Of a stretch of DNA of 64,000 nt, positions 18,983-27,861 are shown piece by piece. Position numbers and translations under genes: made by a program. Within the stretch, counting starts at the first letter, position 1; each line of letters begins with the position of its first letter. Source of the stretch: an uncultured Bacteroidales bacterium (GTDB lineage: Bacteria > Bacteroidota > Bacteroidia > Bacteroidales > UBA932); contig ONOH01000004.1 of NCBI GenBank assembly GCA_900319405.1, positions 62,001 to 126,000 of the forward strand, in the 5' to 3' direction. The notes under the pieces were generated by a model. The model saw only the letters and a list, made by a program, of their open reading frames with translations. It was not told the DNA's origin and did not search any database.

Positions 18983-20023
18983 ATGACAGATTTCGACCCG
19001 CACAACTCATCAGAGCGCAAAGATAGTGAATTTGACGGAATTATCCGTCCACAGCAACTGGACGATTTTACCGGGCAGAAGGAAATCGTATCCAACCTTG
19101 ATATCTATATCAAGGCTGCCAGACTCCGGGGAGAAGCCCTGGACCACGTCCTTTTCCACGGCCCTCCCGGACTTGGAAAGACCACGCTGGCGCACATCAT
19201 TGCCAATGAGATGGGGGTGAATATGAAGGTGACTTCGGGTCCGGTGCTGGACAAGCCCGGAGACCTGGCCGGCCTGCTGACGGGGCTGGAAACGGGAGAC
19301 GTGCTGTTCATAGACGAGATTCACCGCCTGTCGCCGGAAGTGGAGGAGTACCTGTACTCGGCCATGGAGGATTATGTGATTGACATCATGATTGATAAGG
19401 GGCCGGGCGCCCGGTCGGTGCGCATCAACCTGAATCCCTTCACCCTTGTGGGGGCCACTACGCGGAGCGGCCTTCTGACGGCTCCGCTCAGGGACCGCTT
19501 CGGAATCAACTGTGCCCTGGAATACTATGATACGGATGACCTGCAGAAAATAGTGGTTCGCAGCGCTGCCATCCTCCAGCTGGAGATAGACGGGGAGGCG
19601 GCCCGGGAGATAGCCCTGCGAAGCCGGGGAACGGCCCGTATCGCCAATGCGCTCCTCAAGCGCGTGAGGGATTTTGCCCAAGTGCTGGGAGATGGGCGCA
19701 TCAACCTGGAAATCACCCGTTTCGCCCTCAATAAACTCAAGATTGACAAGCGGGGGCTGGATTCCATCGACAATAAGATCCTTCGCACGATGATCCTCAC
19801 TTTCAAGGGCGGGCCCGTGGGGGTGGGTACCCTGGCCACTTCCATCAGCGAGGACGCCGGCACCCTGGAAGAGGTGTACGAGCCTTTCCTGATCAAGGAG
19901 GGCTTCATGATCCGCACCCAGCGCGGCCGCGTGGCCACCGACCTCGCGTACGAGCATCTGGGAATGCAAGAATACATTAACCAACGTAAATATAACACTG
20001 ATGAAAACGGCACACTTTTTTAG
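18983..20023 (+). CDS. ruvB: Holliday-junction branch-migration helicase RuvB
   Basis: Hexameric AAA+ motor that, with RuvA, drives branch migration of Holliday junctions. The 346-residue product has Walker [15 protein letters not shown], Walker [10 protein letters not shown], sensor I region [19 protein letters not shown], and a C-terminal winged helix ending [15 protein letters not shown]. RuvA is encoded in this window at 55282-55869 rather than alongside. The 3' end overlaps the next gene by 23 nt. Confidence 0.96.
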   Translation: MTDFDPHNSSERKDSEFDGIIRPQQLDDFTGQKEIVSNLDIYIKAARLRGEALDHVLFHGPPGLGKTTLAHIIANEMGVNMKVTSGPVLDKPGDLAGLLTGLETGDVLFIDEIHRLSPEVEEYLYSAMEDYVIDIMIDKGPGARSVRINLNPFTLVGATTRSGLLTAPLRDRFGINCALEYYDTDDLQKIVVRSAAILQLEIDGEAAREIALRSRGTARIANALLKRVRDFAQVLGDGRINLEITRFALNKLKIDKRGLDSIDNKILRTMILTFKGGPVGVGTLATSISEDAGTLEEVYEPFLIKEGFMIRTQRGRVATDLAYEHLGMQEYINQRKYNTDENGTLF

Positions 20024-20807
20024 CGTACTTTTTCTTTTTGTTGCCATTCCTTCTTTCGCCTGCACTTCCGTGATCGTGAGCGGAAAACATACCAGGGACG
20101 GGAAGGCCGTCATGTTCAAACACCGCGATTCCGACTGCCAGGATGTGGCCGTGGAATACTTCCAGGGAGAAAAATACCGCCTGGTGGGACTGGTGAACAA
20201 GGACTGGAGGACCAACCCGTCGGCCTATATTCCCAAGGGGACGCCGGAGGTTTGGGGCGGCATGAACGAGAGCGGCTTCTGCATTATGAATACCGCCACG
20301 TATGATTTGAAGGACGATGATGTTCCCCAGGAAATGATGGATTGCGAGGGCGTTTTTATGTACCGCGCACTTGAAATCTGCGAAACCCTGGAAGATTTCG
20401 AGCATTTCCTGGATACGCTTTCCAGGCCGATGCGGGTGGAAGCTAACTTTGGCGTGGTGGACGAAAAGGGCGGTGCGGCCTATTATGAGGTGAATAACCA
20501 CAAATGGGTGAAGTACGACGTGAACAAGGAACCCCTGGGATACCGGGTGGTGACCAATTTCACCACCACCGGACGGGAAGCGGACCGCAAAGGGGTGGAC
20601 CGGTACATCAAGGCACATAAGATTCTGGCTTCCAGTTATGTACCGATGGACCAGTGGGACCACACGTTCTTTATCAAGAATATTTCCAGTTCGGGAAAAC
20701 CCATTATGAGGGAGTCTTCTTCCTGCGCGATGGTGTTTGAGGGACGCACGTTCTGGGCCACCGAAGGAAAGCCGGACCGTACCCCCTGCATCCCTTACAC
20801 TTTGTAA
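20001..20807 (+). CDS. Exported Ntn-hydrolase (C45 / choloylglycine-hydrolase-like)
   Basis: Protein of 268 residues. The signal peptide [20 protein letters not shown] is directly followed by [20 protein letters not shown], the start of the N-terminal-nucleophile fold found in choloylglycine hydrolases and C45 acyltransferase-like peptidases. Cys21 would become the N-terminal catalytic nucleophile when signal peptidase cuts. SFAC is a poor lipobox, so lipidation is less likely. [17 protein letters not shown] and [20 protein letters not shown] fit the same family. The substrate, an amide such as a bile-acid or acyl-amino-acid conjugate, cannot be assigned. The start lies inside the end of ruvB, suggesting read-through expression. 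Confidence 0.75.
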   Translation: MKTAHFFSVLFLFVAIPSFACTSVIVSGKHTRDGKAVMFKHRDSDCQDVAVEYFQGEKYRLVGLVNKDWRTNPSAYIPKGTPEVWGGMNESGFCIMNTATYDLKDDDVPQEMMDCEGVFMYRALEICETLEDFEHFLDTLSRPMRVEANFGVVDEKGGAAYYEVNNHKWVKYDVNKEPLGYRVVTNFTTTGREADRKGVDRYIKAHKILASSYVPMDQWDHTFFIKNISSSGKPIMRESSSCAMVFEGRTFWATEGKPDRTPCIPYTL

Positions 20808-20846
20808 AAAGTAATAAAAAATACTAATTTATTCCCGAAAAATGCT

Positions 20847-20854
20847 TAATTTTG
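20847..20854 (+). promoter_or_regulatory. Promoter -7 box for frdAB
   Basis: TAATTTTG (exact TAnnTTTG) 30 bp before the frdA ATG, in a 77-bp AT-rich gap. It shows frdA begins its own transcript. Confidence 0.6.
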
Positions 20855-20884
20855 CAAATTGAGAAAATACCAATTCAATATTAT

Positions 20885-22834
20885 ATGTCAGATCCTAAAT
20901 TGATATCCAACGTTCCGGAAGGACCGCTGAAAGACAAATGGTCCAAGCGCAAGTCGTCCATCCGGGTGGTTTCTCCCAACAACAAAAGGAAACTGGAAAT
21001 TATTGTGGTAGGTACAGGTCTTGGCGGTGCAAGTGCAGCTGCTTCTCTGGGTGAGATGGGCTACAACGTCAAGATTTTCTGCATCAGTGATTCCCCCCGC
21101 CGGGCGCATTCCATTGCAGCCCAGGGCGGTATCAATGCAGCCAAGAACTACCAGAATGACAACGATTCCGTGTCCCGCCTGTTCTTCGACACGGTGAAAG
21201 GCGGAGACTACCGCTCCCGCGAGGCCAACGTCTATCGTCTGGCCGAGGTGAGCGCCGCCATCATCGACCAGTGTGTGGCTCAGGGTGTTCCCTTCGCCCG
21301 TGAATACGGCGGATACCTGGCGAACCGTTCTTTCGGCGGCGTGCAGGTGAGCCGTACTTTCTATGCCCGCGGACAAACCGGCCAGCAGCTCCTGCTGGGT
21401 GCCTACGCTTCGCTGAACAAGGAAATTGCTGCCGGTACCGTGAAGAGCTACCCCCGTCACGAGATGCTGGACCTGGTCATTATCAACGGTGAGGCCAAGG
21501 GGATCATCGCCCGCAACCTCGTGACCGGCGAAATCGAGCGCTTCGGCGCCCATGCCGTGGTCCTGGCCACCGGTGGTTATGGAAATGCCTATTTCCTGAG
21601 CACCAACGCCATGAATTCCAACGGATCGGCTGCCATGCAGGCCTATCGCAAGGGCGCTTTCTTTGCCAATCCCTGCTTTGCCCAGATTCACCCCACCTGT
21701 ATTCCGGTACACGGAGACCAGCAGTGTAAACTTACCCTGATGAGTGAATCGCTGCGTAACGACGGCCGCATCTGGGTTCCCAAGAAGATGGAAGATGTGG
21801 TGAAACTGCGCAAGCACGAGATTAAGCCTTCCCAGATTCCCGAAGAGGATCGCGACTACTATCTGGAGCGCCGCTACCCGGCCTTCGGCAACCTGGTTCC
21901 CCGTGACGTGGCTTCCCGCGCCGCCAAGGAGCGTTGTGACGCCGGTTACGGCGTGAACGAGACGGGTCTGGCCGTGTTCCTGGACTTTGCCGACGCCATC
22001 AAGCGCCTGGGTCGTCAGCGCGTGCAGGAGCGTTACGGAAACCTCTTCGACATGTACGAGAAGATAACCTCCACCTCGCCCTGGGAAGAGCCGATGATGA
22101 TTTATCCGGCCATCCACTACACGATGGGCGGCATCTGGGTGGATTATGACCTCAAAACCACCATTCCCGGCCTGTATGCCATCGGAGAGGCCAACTTCTC
22201 CGACCATGGCGGAAACCGTCTGGGCGCCAGCGCCCTGATGCAGGGTCTTGCCGACGGTTATTTCATCCTCCCCTACACCATCGGAAATTATCTTTCCCAC
22301 AAGTTCTCGGAGCCCAAGACCGATACCAACGCTCCTGAGTTTGTGGAGGCCGAAAAGGCCGTGAAGGAGCGTATCGCCAAGATTTTTGCGGTGAAGGGTA
22401 CCGAAACGGTGGACAGCATCCACAAGAAGCTGGGTCACATCATGTGGGAATATGTAGGTATGGCCCGCAATGAGGCCGGCCTGAAAAAGGCCATCGAAGA
22501 AATCGGGAAACTGCGCGAGGAATTCTGGAAGACGGTGCGCGTGCCGGGTACCAACGACGAGTTCAACCAGGAGCTGGAAAAAGCCCTTCGTCTGGTGGAT
22601 TTCTTCGACATCGGAGAACTGATGGCCCGCGATGCCCTCAACCGCAGGGAATCCTGCGGCGGCCATTTCCGCGAGGAGATGCAGACCGAGGAAGGCGAGA
22701 CCAAGCGCGACGACGAGAACTTCATGTATGTAGCCGCCTGGGAATACAAGGGCGAAGGGAAGGAACCCGAGCTGCATAAGGAAGAACTCAAGTATGAGAA
22801 CATCAAGATTGTAACCCGTAACTATAAAGACTAA
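20885..22834 (+). CDS. frdA: Fumarate reductase / succinate dehydrogenase flavoprotein subunit
   Basis: The 649-residue FAD-binding catalytic subunit. It has the Rossmann motif [20 protein letters not shown], the flavin-attachment and substrate region [19 protein letters not shown], and [40 protein letters not shown] completes the set. The frame is open to a TTG at 20852, but the ATG at 20885 follows the promoter and gives the normal start [19 protein letters not shown]. In Bacteroidales the enzyme works mainly as a fumarate reductase in the succinate/propionate branch of anaerobic metabolism. The Fe-S subunit follows 8 bp later. The cytochrome b anchor usually placed just upstream is not here. 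Confidence 0.93.
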   Translation: MSDPKLISNVPEGPLKDKWSKRKSSIRVVSPNNKRKLEIIVVGTGLGGASAAASLGEMGYNVKIFCISDSPRRAHSIAAQGGINAAKNYQNDNDSVSRLFFDTVKGGDYRSREANVYRLAEVSAAIIDQCVAQGVPFAREYGGYLANRSFGGVQVSRTFYARGQTGQQLLLGAYASLNKEIAAGTVKSYPRHEMLDLVIINGEAKGIIARNLVTGEIERFGAHAVVLATGGYGNAYFLSTNAMNSNGSAAMQAYRKGAFFANPCFAQIHPTCIPVHGDQQCKLTLMSESLRNDGRIWVPKKMEDVVKLRKHEIKPSQIPEEDRDYYLERRYPAFGNLVPRDVASRAAKERCDAGYGVNETGLAVFLDFADAIKRLGRQRVQERYGNLFDMYEKITSTSPWEEPMMIYPAIHYTMGGIWVDYDLKTTIPGLYAIGEANFSDHGGNRLGASALMQGLADGYFILPYTIGNYLSHKFSEPKTDTNAPEFVEAEKAVKERIAKIFAVKGTETVDSIHKKLGHIMWEYVGMARNEAGLKKAIEEIGKLREEFWKTVRVPGTNDEFNQELEKALRLVDFFDIGELMARDALNRRESCGGHFREEMQTEEGETKRDDENFMYVAAWEYKGEGKEPELHKEELKYENIKIVTRNYKD

Positions 22835-22842
22835 TCCCGATT

Positions 22843-23586
22843 ATGGAATATAATGTGAAAGTATGGCGTCAGAAAAACGCCAAAGCAAAAGGCCATTTCG
22901 AGACCTACCACGTTACGGATGTGGAGGAAGACGCTTCGTTCCTCGAAATGCTTGATATCCTGAACGACCAGCTCATCCGCAAGGGAGTGGAGCCCATCGC
23001 CTTCGACCACGACTGCCGCGAAGGCATCTGCGGCGCCTGCTCCCTGTATGTGGACGGCCGTGCCCACGGTCCGGACGATGAGGTGACCACCTGCCAGTTG
23101 TTCATGCGCCACTTCAAGCCCGGCGCTACCATTACCGTGGAGCCCTGGCGCAGTGCCGCCTTCCCGGTGATCAAGGACCTGGTGGTGGACCGCTCCGCCT
23201 TTGACAAGATCATGCAGGCCGGCGGTTTCATCACCGTACGTGCCGGCAGCGCCCAGGACGGCAATACCATTCTCATCCCGCACGACGATGCGGAACTGTC
23301 GATGGATGCCGCCGCCTGCGTGGGTTGCGGTGCCTGTGTAGCCACCTGCAAGAACGGATCGGCCATGCTGTTCGTGGCGGCCCGTGTCAGTTCCCTGGCC
23401 CTTCTGCCGCAAGGTCGTCCGGAAGCCGCCCGTCGCGCCCGCGCCATGGTGGCCAAGATGGACGAGCTGGGATTCGGCAACTGCACCAACACCCGCGCCT
23501 GCGAAATGGAGTGCCCCAAGCACGTGACCATCGACCACATTGCCCGCCTGAACCGCGAATACCTCAAGGCAAGGTTCAGCGAATAA
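22843..23586 (+). CDS. frdB: Fumarate reductase / succinate dehydrogenase iron-sulfur subunit
   Basis: Protein of 247 residues carrying electrons from the membrane anchor to FrdA. The 2Fe-2S ligands are in [15 protein letters not shown] with a distal Cys in EVTTCQL. The ferredoxin-like part has [14 protein letters not shown] and, near the C-terminus, [14 protein letters not shown], providing the ligands for the 4Fe-4S and 3Fe-4S clusters. It ends 16 bp before a strong intrinsic terminator, so the operon holds frdA and frdB only. Confidence 0.94.
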   Translation: MEYNVKVWRQKNAKAKGHFETYHVTDVEEDASFLEMLDILNDQLIRKGVEPIAFDHDCREGICGACSLYVDGRAHGPDDEVTTCQLFMRHFKPGATITVEPWRSAAFPVIKDLVVDRSAFDKIMQAGGFITVRAGSAQDGNTILIPHDDAELSMDAAACVGCGACVATCKNGSAMLFVAARVSSLALLPQGRPEAARRARAMVAKMDELGFGNCTNTRACEMECPKHVTIDHIARLNREYLKARFSE

Positions 23587-23602
23587 AAAGAGGATAATAT
23601 GG

Positions 23603-23639
23603 AAAAAGAAGATGATTTATCGGTCATCTTCTTTTTTTT
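23603..23639 (+). terminator. Intrinsic terminator after frdAB
   Basis: AAAAAGAAGATGA (23603-23615) pairs with TCATCTTCTTTTT (23624-23636) across an 8-nt loop and runs into a T-tract ending at 23639. Confidence 0.85.
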
Positions 23640-23683
23640 GTGCAAGATTCGGACAGATTGTGGATTTAATGAATATATTTTCA

Positions 23684-23691
23684 TAATTTTG
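23684..23691 (+). promoter_or_regulatory. Promoter -7 box for the TonB-receptor operon
   Basis: TAATTTTG (exact TAnnTTTG) ends only 5 bp before the receptor ATG at 23697, so transcription would start at or beside the start codon. Confidence 0.5.
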
Positions 23692-23696
23692 TGACT

Positions 23697-26600
23697 ATGA
23701 AAAAATGGTCATTATCTGTATTGCTGTCCGTTTGTCTGTGTTTTCCTTTGCATGCGCAGAACCGGAACAGCCAATATCTGAATGAAGTGGGATCCCTGTC
23801 CACCCTGTACAGGGGAACGTTACCCACGCAATATCCCTATCAGATAAACGGTACTTATTTCTGGGAGCAGAAGAATTTCAGGAAAGGCGAGGTGTACTAT
23901 AACGGAAAGTTGTATGAAGATGTACTTGTCAATATCGACGCCTGCCGCCAGGACCTCCAGGTGAGGGTGGATGAGAGGACGGCCCCTGTGGTGCTCATCA
24001 AGGAGTGGGTGTGCTATTTTACGATAGGAAGCGATTTGTTCCTGAATCTGCATTACTTGGGTTATACGGAGGCCCCTGACGGTTATTTTATGCTGGTCAG
24101 GGATGGAAAACAGCCTGTATTCCTGCAGGTAAACAAGATTTTCACCTCGCGTCCGGGAAATCACAATGGGGAAGATATCGGTTATGTTGACCCCAACTAT
24201 AATGACGACCTGGTCAATTATTTTGCCAAGAAGGAAAGCTATTATACCATAGAGTCCGGAAAGGTGGTGAAAATGAGCCGACGGGCCTATAGAAGGATCA
24301 TGAAGACCCCTTCGTCCGGGGATTCCTTTTTTGCCGGACCTTTCTGGAAGGGGACGGACGCCCCGGCGGCAGTAGCCGTGGAGGATGTAAAACTGGGCGG
24401 TCTGGGCCTTCCGGACGGCTATTTTTTGGAAAACAGCGCCAAGGAGGAAAGGCAGGGACCGGAAACGCAGATCAATGTCAGTTACCGCAACAAAATTTAT
24501 ATTGTGGGAAGCGGGAACTCCGGTGGACCGGTGAAGGTGAGCGGAAAGGTGACGGATCTGGAAAACGGAGAGCCTCTGCCCGGAGTGGTGATTTTTGATG
24601 ACAATACTTCCACTTACACCCGCTCCAATGCCAAGGGCCTGTATTCCATTACCCTTCCTTCCGGGGACAACGTGATGCACTTCAGTTATGAAGGAAAAGA
24701 GGAAATCGACATCCGCGTGAATCTGAGGAGCGACGGTTCCCTGAACATAGAACTCCCGGAGAAAGTGGAACTGCTGAAGGCGTCGGTGGTGTCGGCCCAG
24801 AGCATGGCCAATCACCGCACCACTACGATGGGCGTGGAAACGGTGAATATCCGCACGATGAGCAAAATTCCGTCGGCCTTCGGCGAGGGGGATATCCTGA
24901 AGGCGGTGATGACGCTGCCGGGTGTAAAGACGGTGGGTGAGGCTTCGGGCGGATTCAACGTGCGTGGCGGTTCGCAGGACCAGAATCTGATTCTGTTCAA
25001 CGGAAACACCATTTACAACCCTACCCACCTGTTCGGTATCTTCTCGGCCTTCAATCCCGATATCGTGGAAAATGTGGAACTGTACAAGAGTTCCATTCCT
25101 GCGCAGTATGGCGGGCGCATCTCGTCGGTGCTTACGGTAAAGAGCAAGGAAGGCAGCCAGGAAAGGTTCCAGGGCTCGCTGGGCGTGGGACTCCTGACCA
25201 GCCGCCTGCACCTGGAAGGACCGATAAGCCGAAACAAAAAGACCACTTTCATCGCGGGAGCCAGAACCACGTATTCCGACTGGATTCTGAAACTGCTGCC
25301 CGAGAATAGTTTTTACAATGGAGGAAGCGCCGGATTCACGGACGCCAATTTGGGAATAACGCACCGCTTCAATCAGGAAAACAGCCTTCAACTGAACGGA
25401 TACTTTGCTACGGACCGTTTTGCCTTCAGCGGGGATACTACTTTCCGCTATACCAATATCAACGGTTCCATCCAGTTCCGGCACAGGGAAACCAATGGAA
25501 AGAATTACAACATATCGGCCGGATACGACCATTACGAAAACCGCACCGGGATCCACGACTGGGCGGAAGCGGCCTTCGACCTGGATACTTACATCCGACA
25601 GGCTTTCCTGCGGGCCAACTTCAACCGTCCGCTGGGAGAAAAGCACGTGCTGGGATATGGTCTGGATGTGGTAGGGTATGCTCTGGATCCGGGTATCATG
25701 AGTCCTTATGGAACGTCTTCGCACATTGTGCAACGCACACTGAAACGGGAATATGCGGCCGAACCATCCATTTATGTTTCCGATACCTGGCAGGTGGCCG
25801 AAAAACTGTCCCTGGAAGGGGGTGTGCGGCTTTCCACCTTCCTGTTCGTGAATCCTTCCAAGTTCTATCTGGGACCGGAAGTGCGGCTGAGCGCCCGTTA
25901 TACGCCCTATGACAACCTCTCGTTCAAGGCTGGTATCAATACGATGACGCAGTATATCCACCTTATTTCCAACACTTCCTCGGTATCACCGATGGATACC
26001 TGGAAACTGAGCGACAGCCGTATTGCGCCCACCACAGGCTGGCAGGCGGCCGCCGGTGCCTACTGGACGCATCTGGATACGGGAATAGACTTTTCCCTGG
26101 AAGGCTATTACAAGCAGATGAAAAACTGTCTGGACTACAAGCCGGGCGCCACCCTTTCGATGAACGAAAACCTGGCCGACGACCTTCTGCCTGTGTACGG
26201 ACGGGCTTATGGCGTGGAAGCGATGGTCAAGAAGACCACCGGAAAACTCACCGGCTGGATGAGTTACTCCTATTCCCGTTCCCGCTACCGGGAAATGGAA
26301 GACAGGGGCCATGAGACCCTCTCCCACGGAGAATGGTACAACGCCCCTTACGACAAACCGCACGAGTTCAAACTGGTGGCCAACTGGGCCATCACCCACC
26401 GTTACAGCCTGTCGGCCAACCTGGACTATTCCACCGGCCGGCCGGTAACGGTTCCCGTGGGAAAATACTACCTGGGCGGCACGTACAGGATGGCTTATTC
26501 CGACAGGAATGCTTACCGCATTCCGGATTATTTCCGGCTGGATCTGGCCTTTAACATCGATCCCGGCCATTACAAGAAAGCCTGGGTGCACACGACCTTC

Positions 26601-26744
26601 ACGGTGGGTGTCTATAATGTCACCGGCCGGAAGAACCCTTATTCGGTGTTCTTCAAGACATCTCCCTCGGGCTATGTACAGGGTTATATGCTTTCTGTCT
26701 TTGCCACGCAGATTCCTTATGTCAACATTAATTTCCTGTTCTAA
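23697..26744 (+). CDS. TonB-dependent outer-membrane receptor with an extra N-terminal domain
   Basis: Protein of 1015 residues with a signal peptide (LSVLLSVCLCFPLHAQ). Residues about 25-230 form an extra domain with no motif I can name (WEQKNFRKGEVYYNGKLYED; RTAPVVLIKEWVCYF). A carboxypeptidase-regulatory-like domain follows near 278-360 (VKVSGKVTDLENGEPLPGVV). Then come the plug (ILKAVMTLPGVKTVGEASGG, FNVRGGSQDQNLILFNG) and a barrel ending ATQIPYVNINFLF. The receptor imports a ligand using TonB energy, and tonB lies at 62755. It heads an operon with a DUF4249 lipoprotein 4 bp downstream and a macroglobulin-like protein. An in-frame GTG lies 6 nt upstream. The ligand is unknown. Confidence 0.88.
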   Translation: MKKWSLSVLLSVCLCFPLHAQNRNSQYLNEVGSLSTLYRGTLPTQYPYQINGTYFWEQKNFRKGEVYYNGKLYEDVLVNIDACRQDLQVRVDERTAPVVLIKEWVCYFTIGSDLFLNLHYLGYTEAPDGYFMLVRDGKQPVFLQVNKIFTSRPGNHNGEDIGYVDPNYNDDLVNYFAKKESYYTIESGKVVKMSRRAYRRIMKTPSSGDSFFAGPFWKGTDAPAAVAVEDVKLGGLGLPDGYFLENSAKEERQGPETQINVSYRNKIYIVGSGNSGGPVKVSGKVTDLENGEPLPGVVIFDDNTSTYTRSNAKGLYSITLPSGDNVMHFSYEGKEEIDIRVNLRSDGSLNIELPEKVELLKASVVSAQSMANHRTTTMGVETVNIRTMSKIPSAFGEGDILKAVMTLPGVKTVGEASGGFNVRGGSQDQNLILFNGNTIYNPTHLFGIFSAFNPDIVENVELYKSSIPAQYGGRISSVLTVKSKEGSQERFQGSLGVGLLTSRLHLEGPISRNKKTTFIAGARTTYSDWILKLLPENSFYNGGSAGFTDANLGITHRFNQENSLQLNGYFATDRFAFSGDTTFRYTNINGSIQFRHRETNGKNYNISAGYDHYENRTGIHDWAEAAFDLDTYIRQAFLRANFNRPLGEKHVLGYGLDVVGYALDPGIMSPYGTSSHIVQRTLKREYAAEPSIYVSDTWQVAEKLSLEGGVRLSTFLFVNPSKFYLGPEVRLSARYTPYDNLSFKAGINTMTQYIHLISNTSSVSPMDTWKLSDSRIAPTTGWQAAAGAYWTHLDTGIDFSLEGYYKQMKNCLDYKPGATLSMNENLADDLLPVYGRAYGVEAMVKKTTGKLTGWMSYSYSRSRYREMEDRGHETLSHGEWYNAPYDKPHEFKLVANWAITHRYSLSANLDYSTGRPVTVPVGKYYLGGTYRMAYSDRNAYRIPDYFRLDLAFNIDPGHYKKAWVHTTFTVGVYNVTGRKNPYSVFFKTSPSGYVQGYMLSVFATQIPYVNINFLF

Positions 26745-26748
26745 GCGT

Positions 26749-27861
26749 ATGAAAAAGATTGTTTATCTGTTTGCAGCCCTGGCGCTTAGTTCCTGTGTGT
26801 ATCCCTATAACGTGGAATTTACAGAGGAAGAGGGGGAAAAAACCCTTGTGATTGATGCCAATATCCTCCTGGGAAATACGTCCACCATTGTTCTTTCCTA
26901 TCTGGAGCCCCTGGATGTAGGCCGTCGCGGCATCATCTACAACCGCGTGCAGGGGAATGTTTATCTGGAAGACAATACGGGACAGACTTATCCCGCTTAT
27001 GATATGTATGGTGTTTACCGGATCAACCCCTTCTCTCCGAAGGAGGATGCACAGTACCGGCTTACGGTGCTGGCGGACGGAAAAACCTATCGGTCCGACT
27101 GGATTGAACCCACGGCCCCTCCGGAGATAACGGACATCAATTTCACGGCCGACAATGCATACGTGTATGTGAACCTTTCGCTCCGGGACGATGGGCAGGG
27201 AAGCGGCTATGCATCGGCCACTTTCGAGGAAATATGGAAATTCCATGCAGATTTTATGCGCTTGTATAGGTATGATCCGGAGACCAATTCGGTGGTCATG
27301 CTGATGTTTCCTGACGACAAGCATTACTGGTGCTGGAAGAAGAGTGTCAGCAATTTTCAGTACAGCATCGATTATTCGTCCGTGAACGGGGTGGTGGAGA
27401 ATATGCCTCTTTACAATTTTACGAGAACCTCTCCCCGCAACCATCAGGAGTACAATATCCGCATAAAAGTGTGGAACCTGACTCCTGAGCAGTACCGCTA
27501 CCGGAAGATGCTGGAGGATAATGAAAGGATTGGCGGAGACCTCTTTTCTCCGGAGCCCGGCGAGGTGCGCGGAAACGTGTACTGCGAAAGCGATGAGACG
27601 GAGAAGGTGTTCGGTTATGTGAATGTATCCCGGGTGACGATGATGGATGCGAAACTGGACAGCCGCTACGACCTTTGGATGCCGCCGAAGAGCCTCATCG
27701 ATGTTCCCAGGGACGAGTATCTGATGCGTTATGAGAACGGTTATTCTCCTGTGGAACAGATGATGTCTCCCGACGGGGGCACTGTCGTGGGCTGGGGACT
27801 TGGACGCTGCTACGACTGCATCCTGGCGGGCGGAACTTTGGAAAAACCTTCGTTTGACTGA
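26749..27861 (+). CDS. DUF4249-family lipoprotein
   Basis: Protein of 370 residues with lipobox LSSC (Cys16). The N-terminal half is beta-rich (FTEEEGEKTLVIDANILLGN; IVLSYLEPLDVGRRGI; GNVYLEDNTGQTYPAYDM), typical of DUF4249, a family encoded next to TonB-dependent receptors in Bacteroidota. YRLTVLADGKTYRSDWIEPT also matches the family. It is probably the surface-exposed ligand-binding partner of the receptor 4 bp upstream (inference). Its stop codon overlaps the next ATG by one base. Confidence 0.87.
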   Translation: MKKIVYLFAALALSSCVYPYNVEFTEEEGEKTLVIDANILLGNTSTIVLSYLEPLDVGRRGIIYNRVQGNVYLEDNTGQTYPAYDMYGVYRINPFSPKEDAQYRLTVLADGKTYRSDWIEPTAPPEITDINFTADNAYVYVNLSLRDDGQGSGYASATFEEIWKFHADFMRLYRYDPETNSVVMLMFPDDKHYWCWKKSVSNFQYSIDYSSVNGVVENMPLYNFTRTSPRNHQEYNIRIKVWNLTPEQYRYRKMLEDNERIGGDLFSPEPGEVRGNVYCESDETEKVFGYVNVSRVTMMDAKLDSRYDLWMPPKSLIDVPRDEYLMRYENGYSPVEQMMSPDGGTVVGWGLGRCYDCILAGGTLEKPSFD

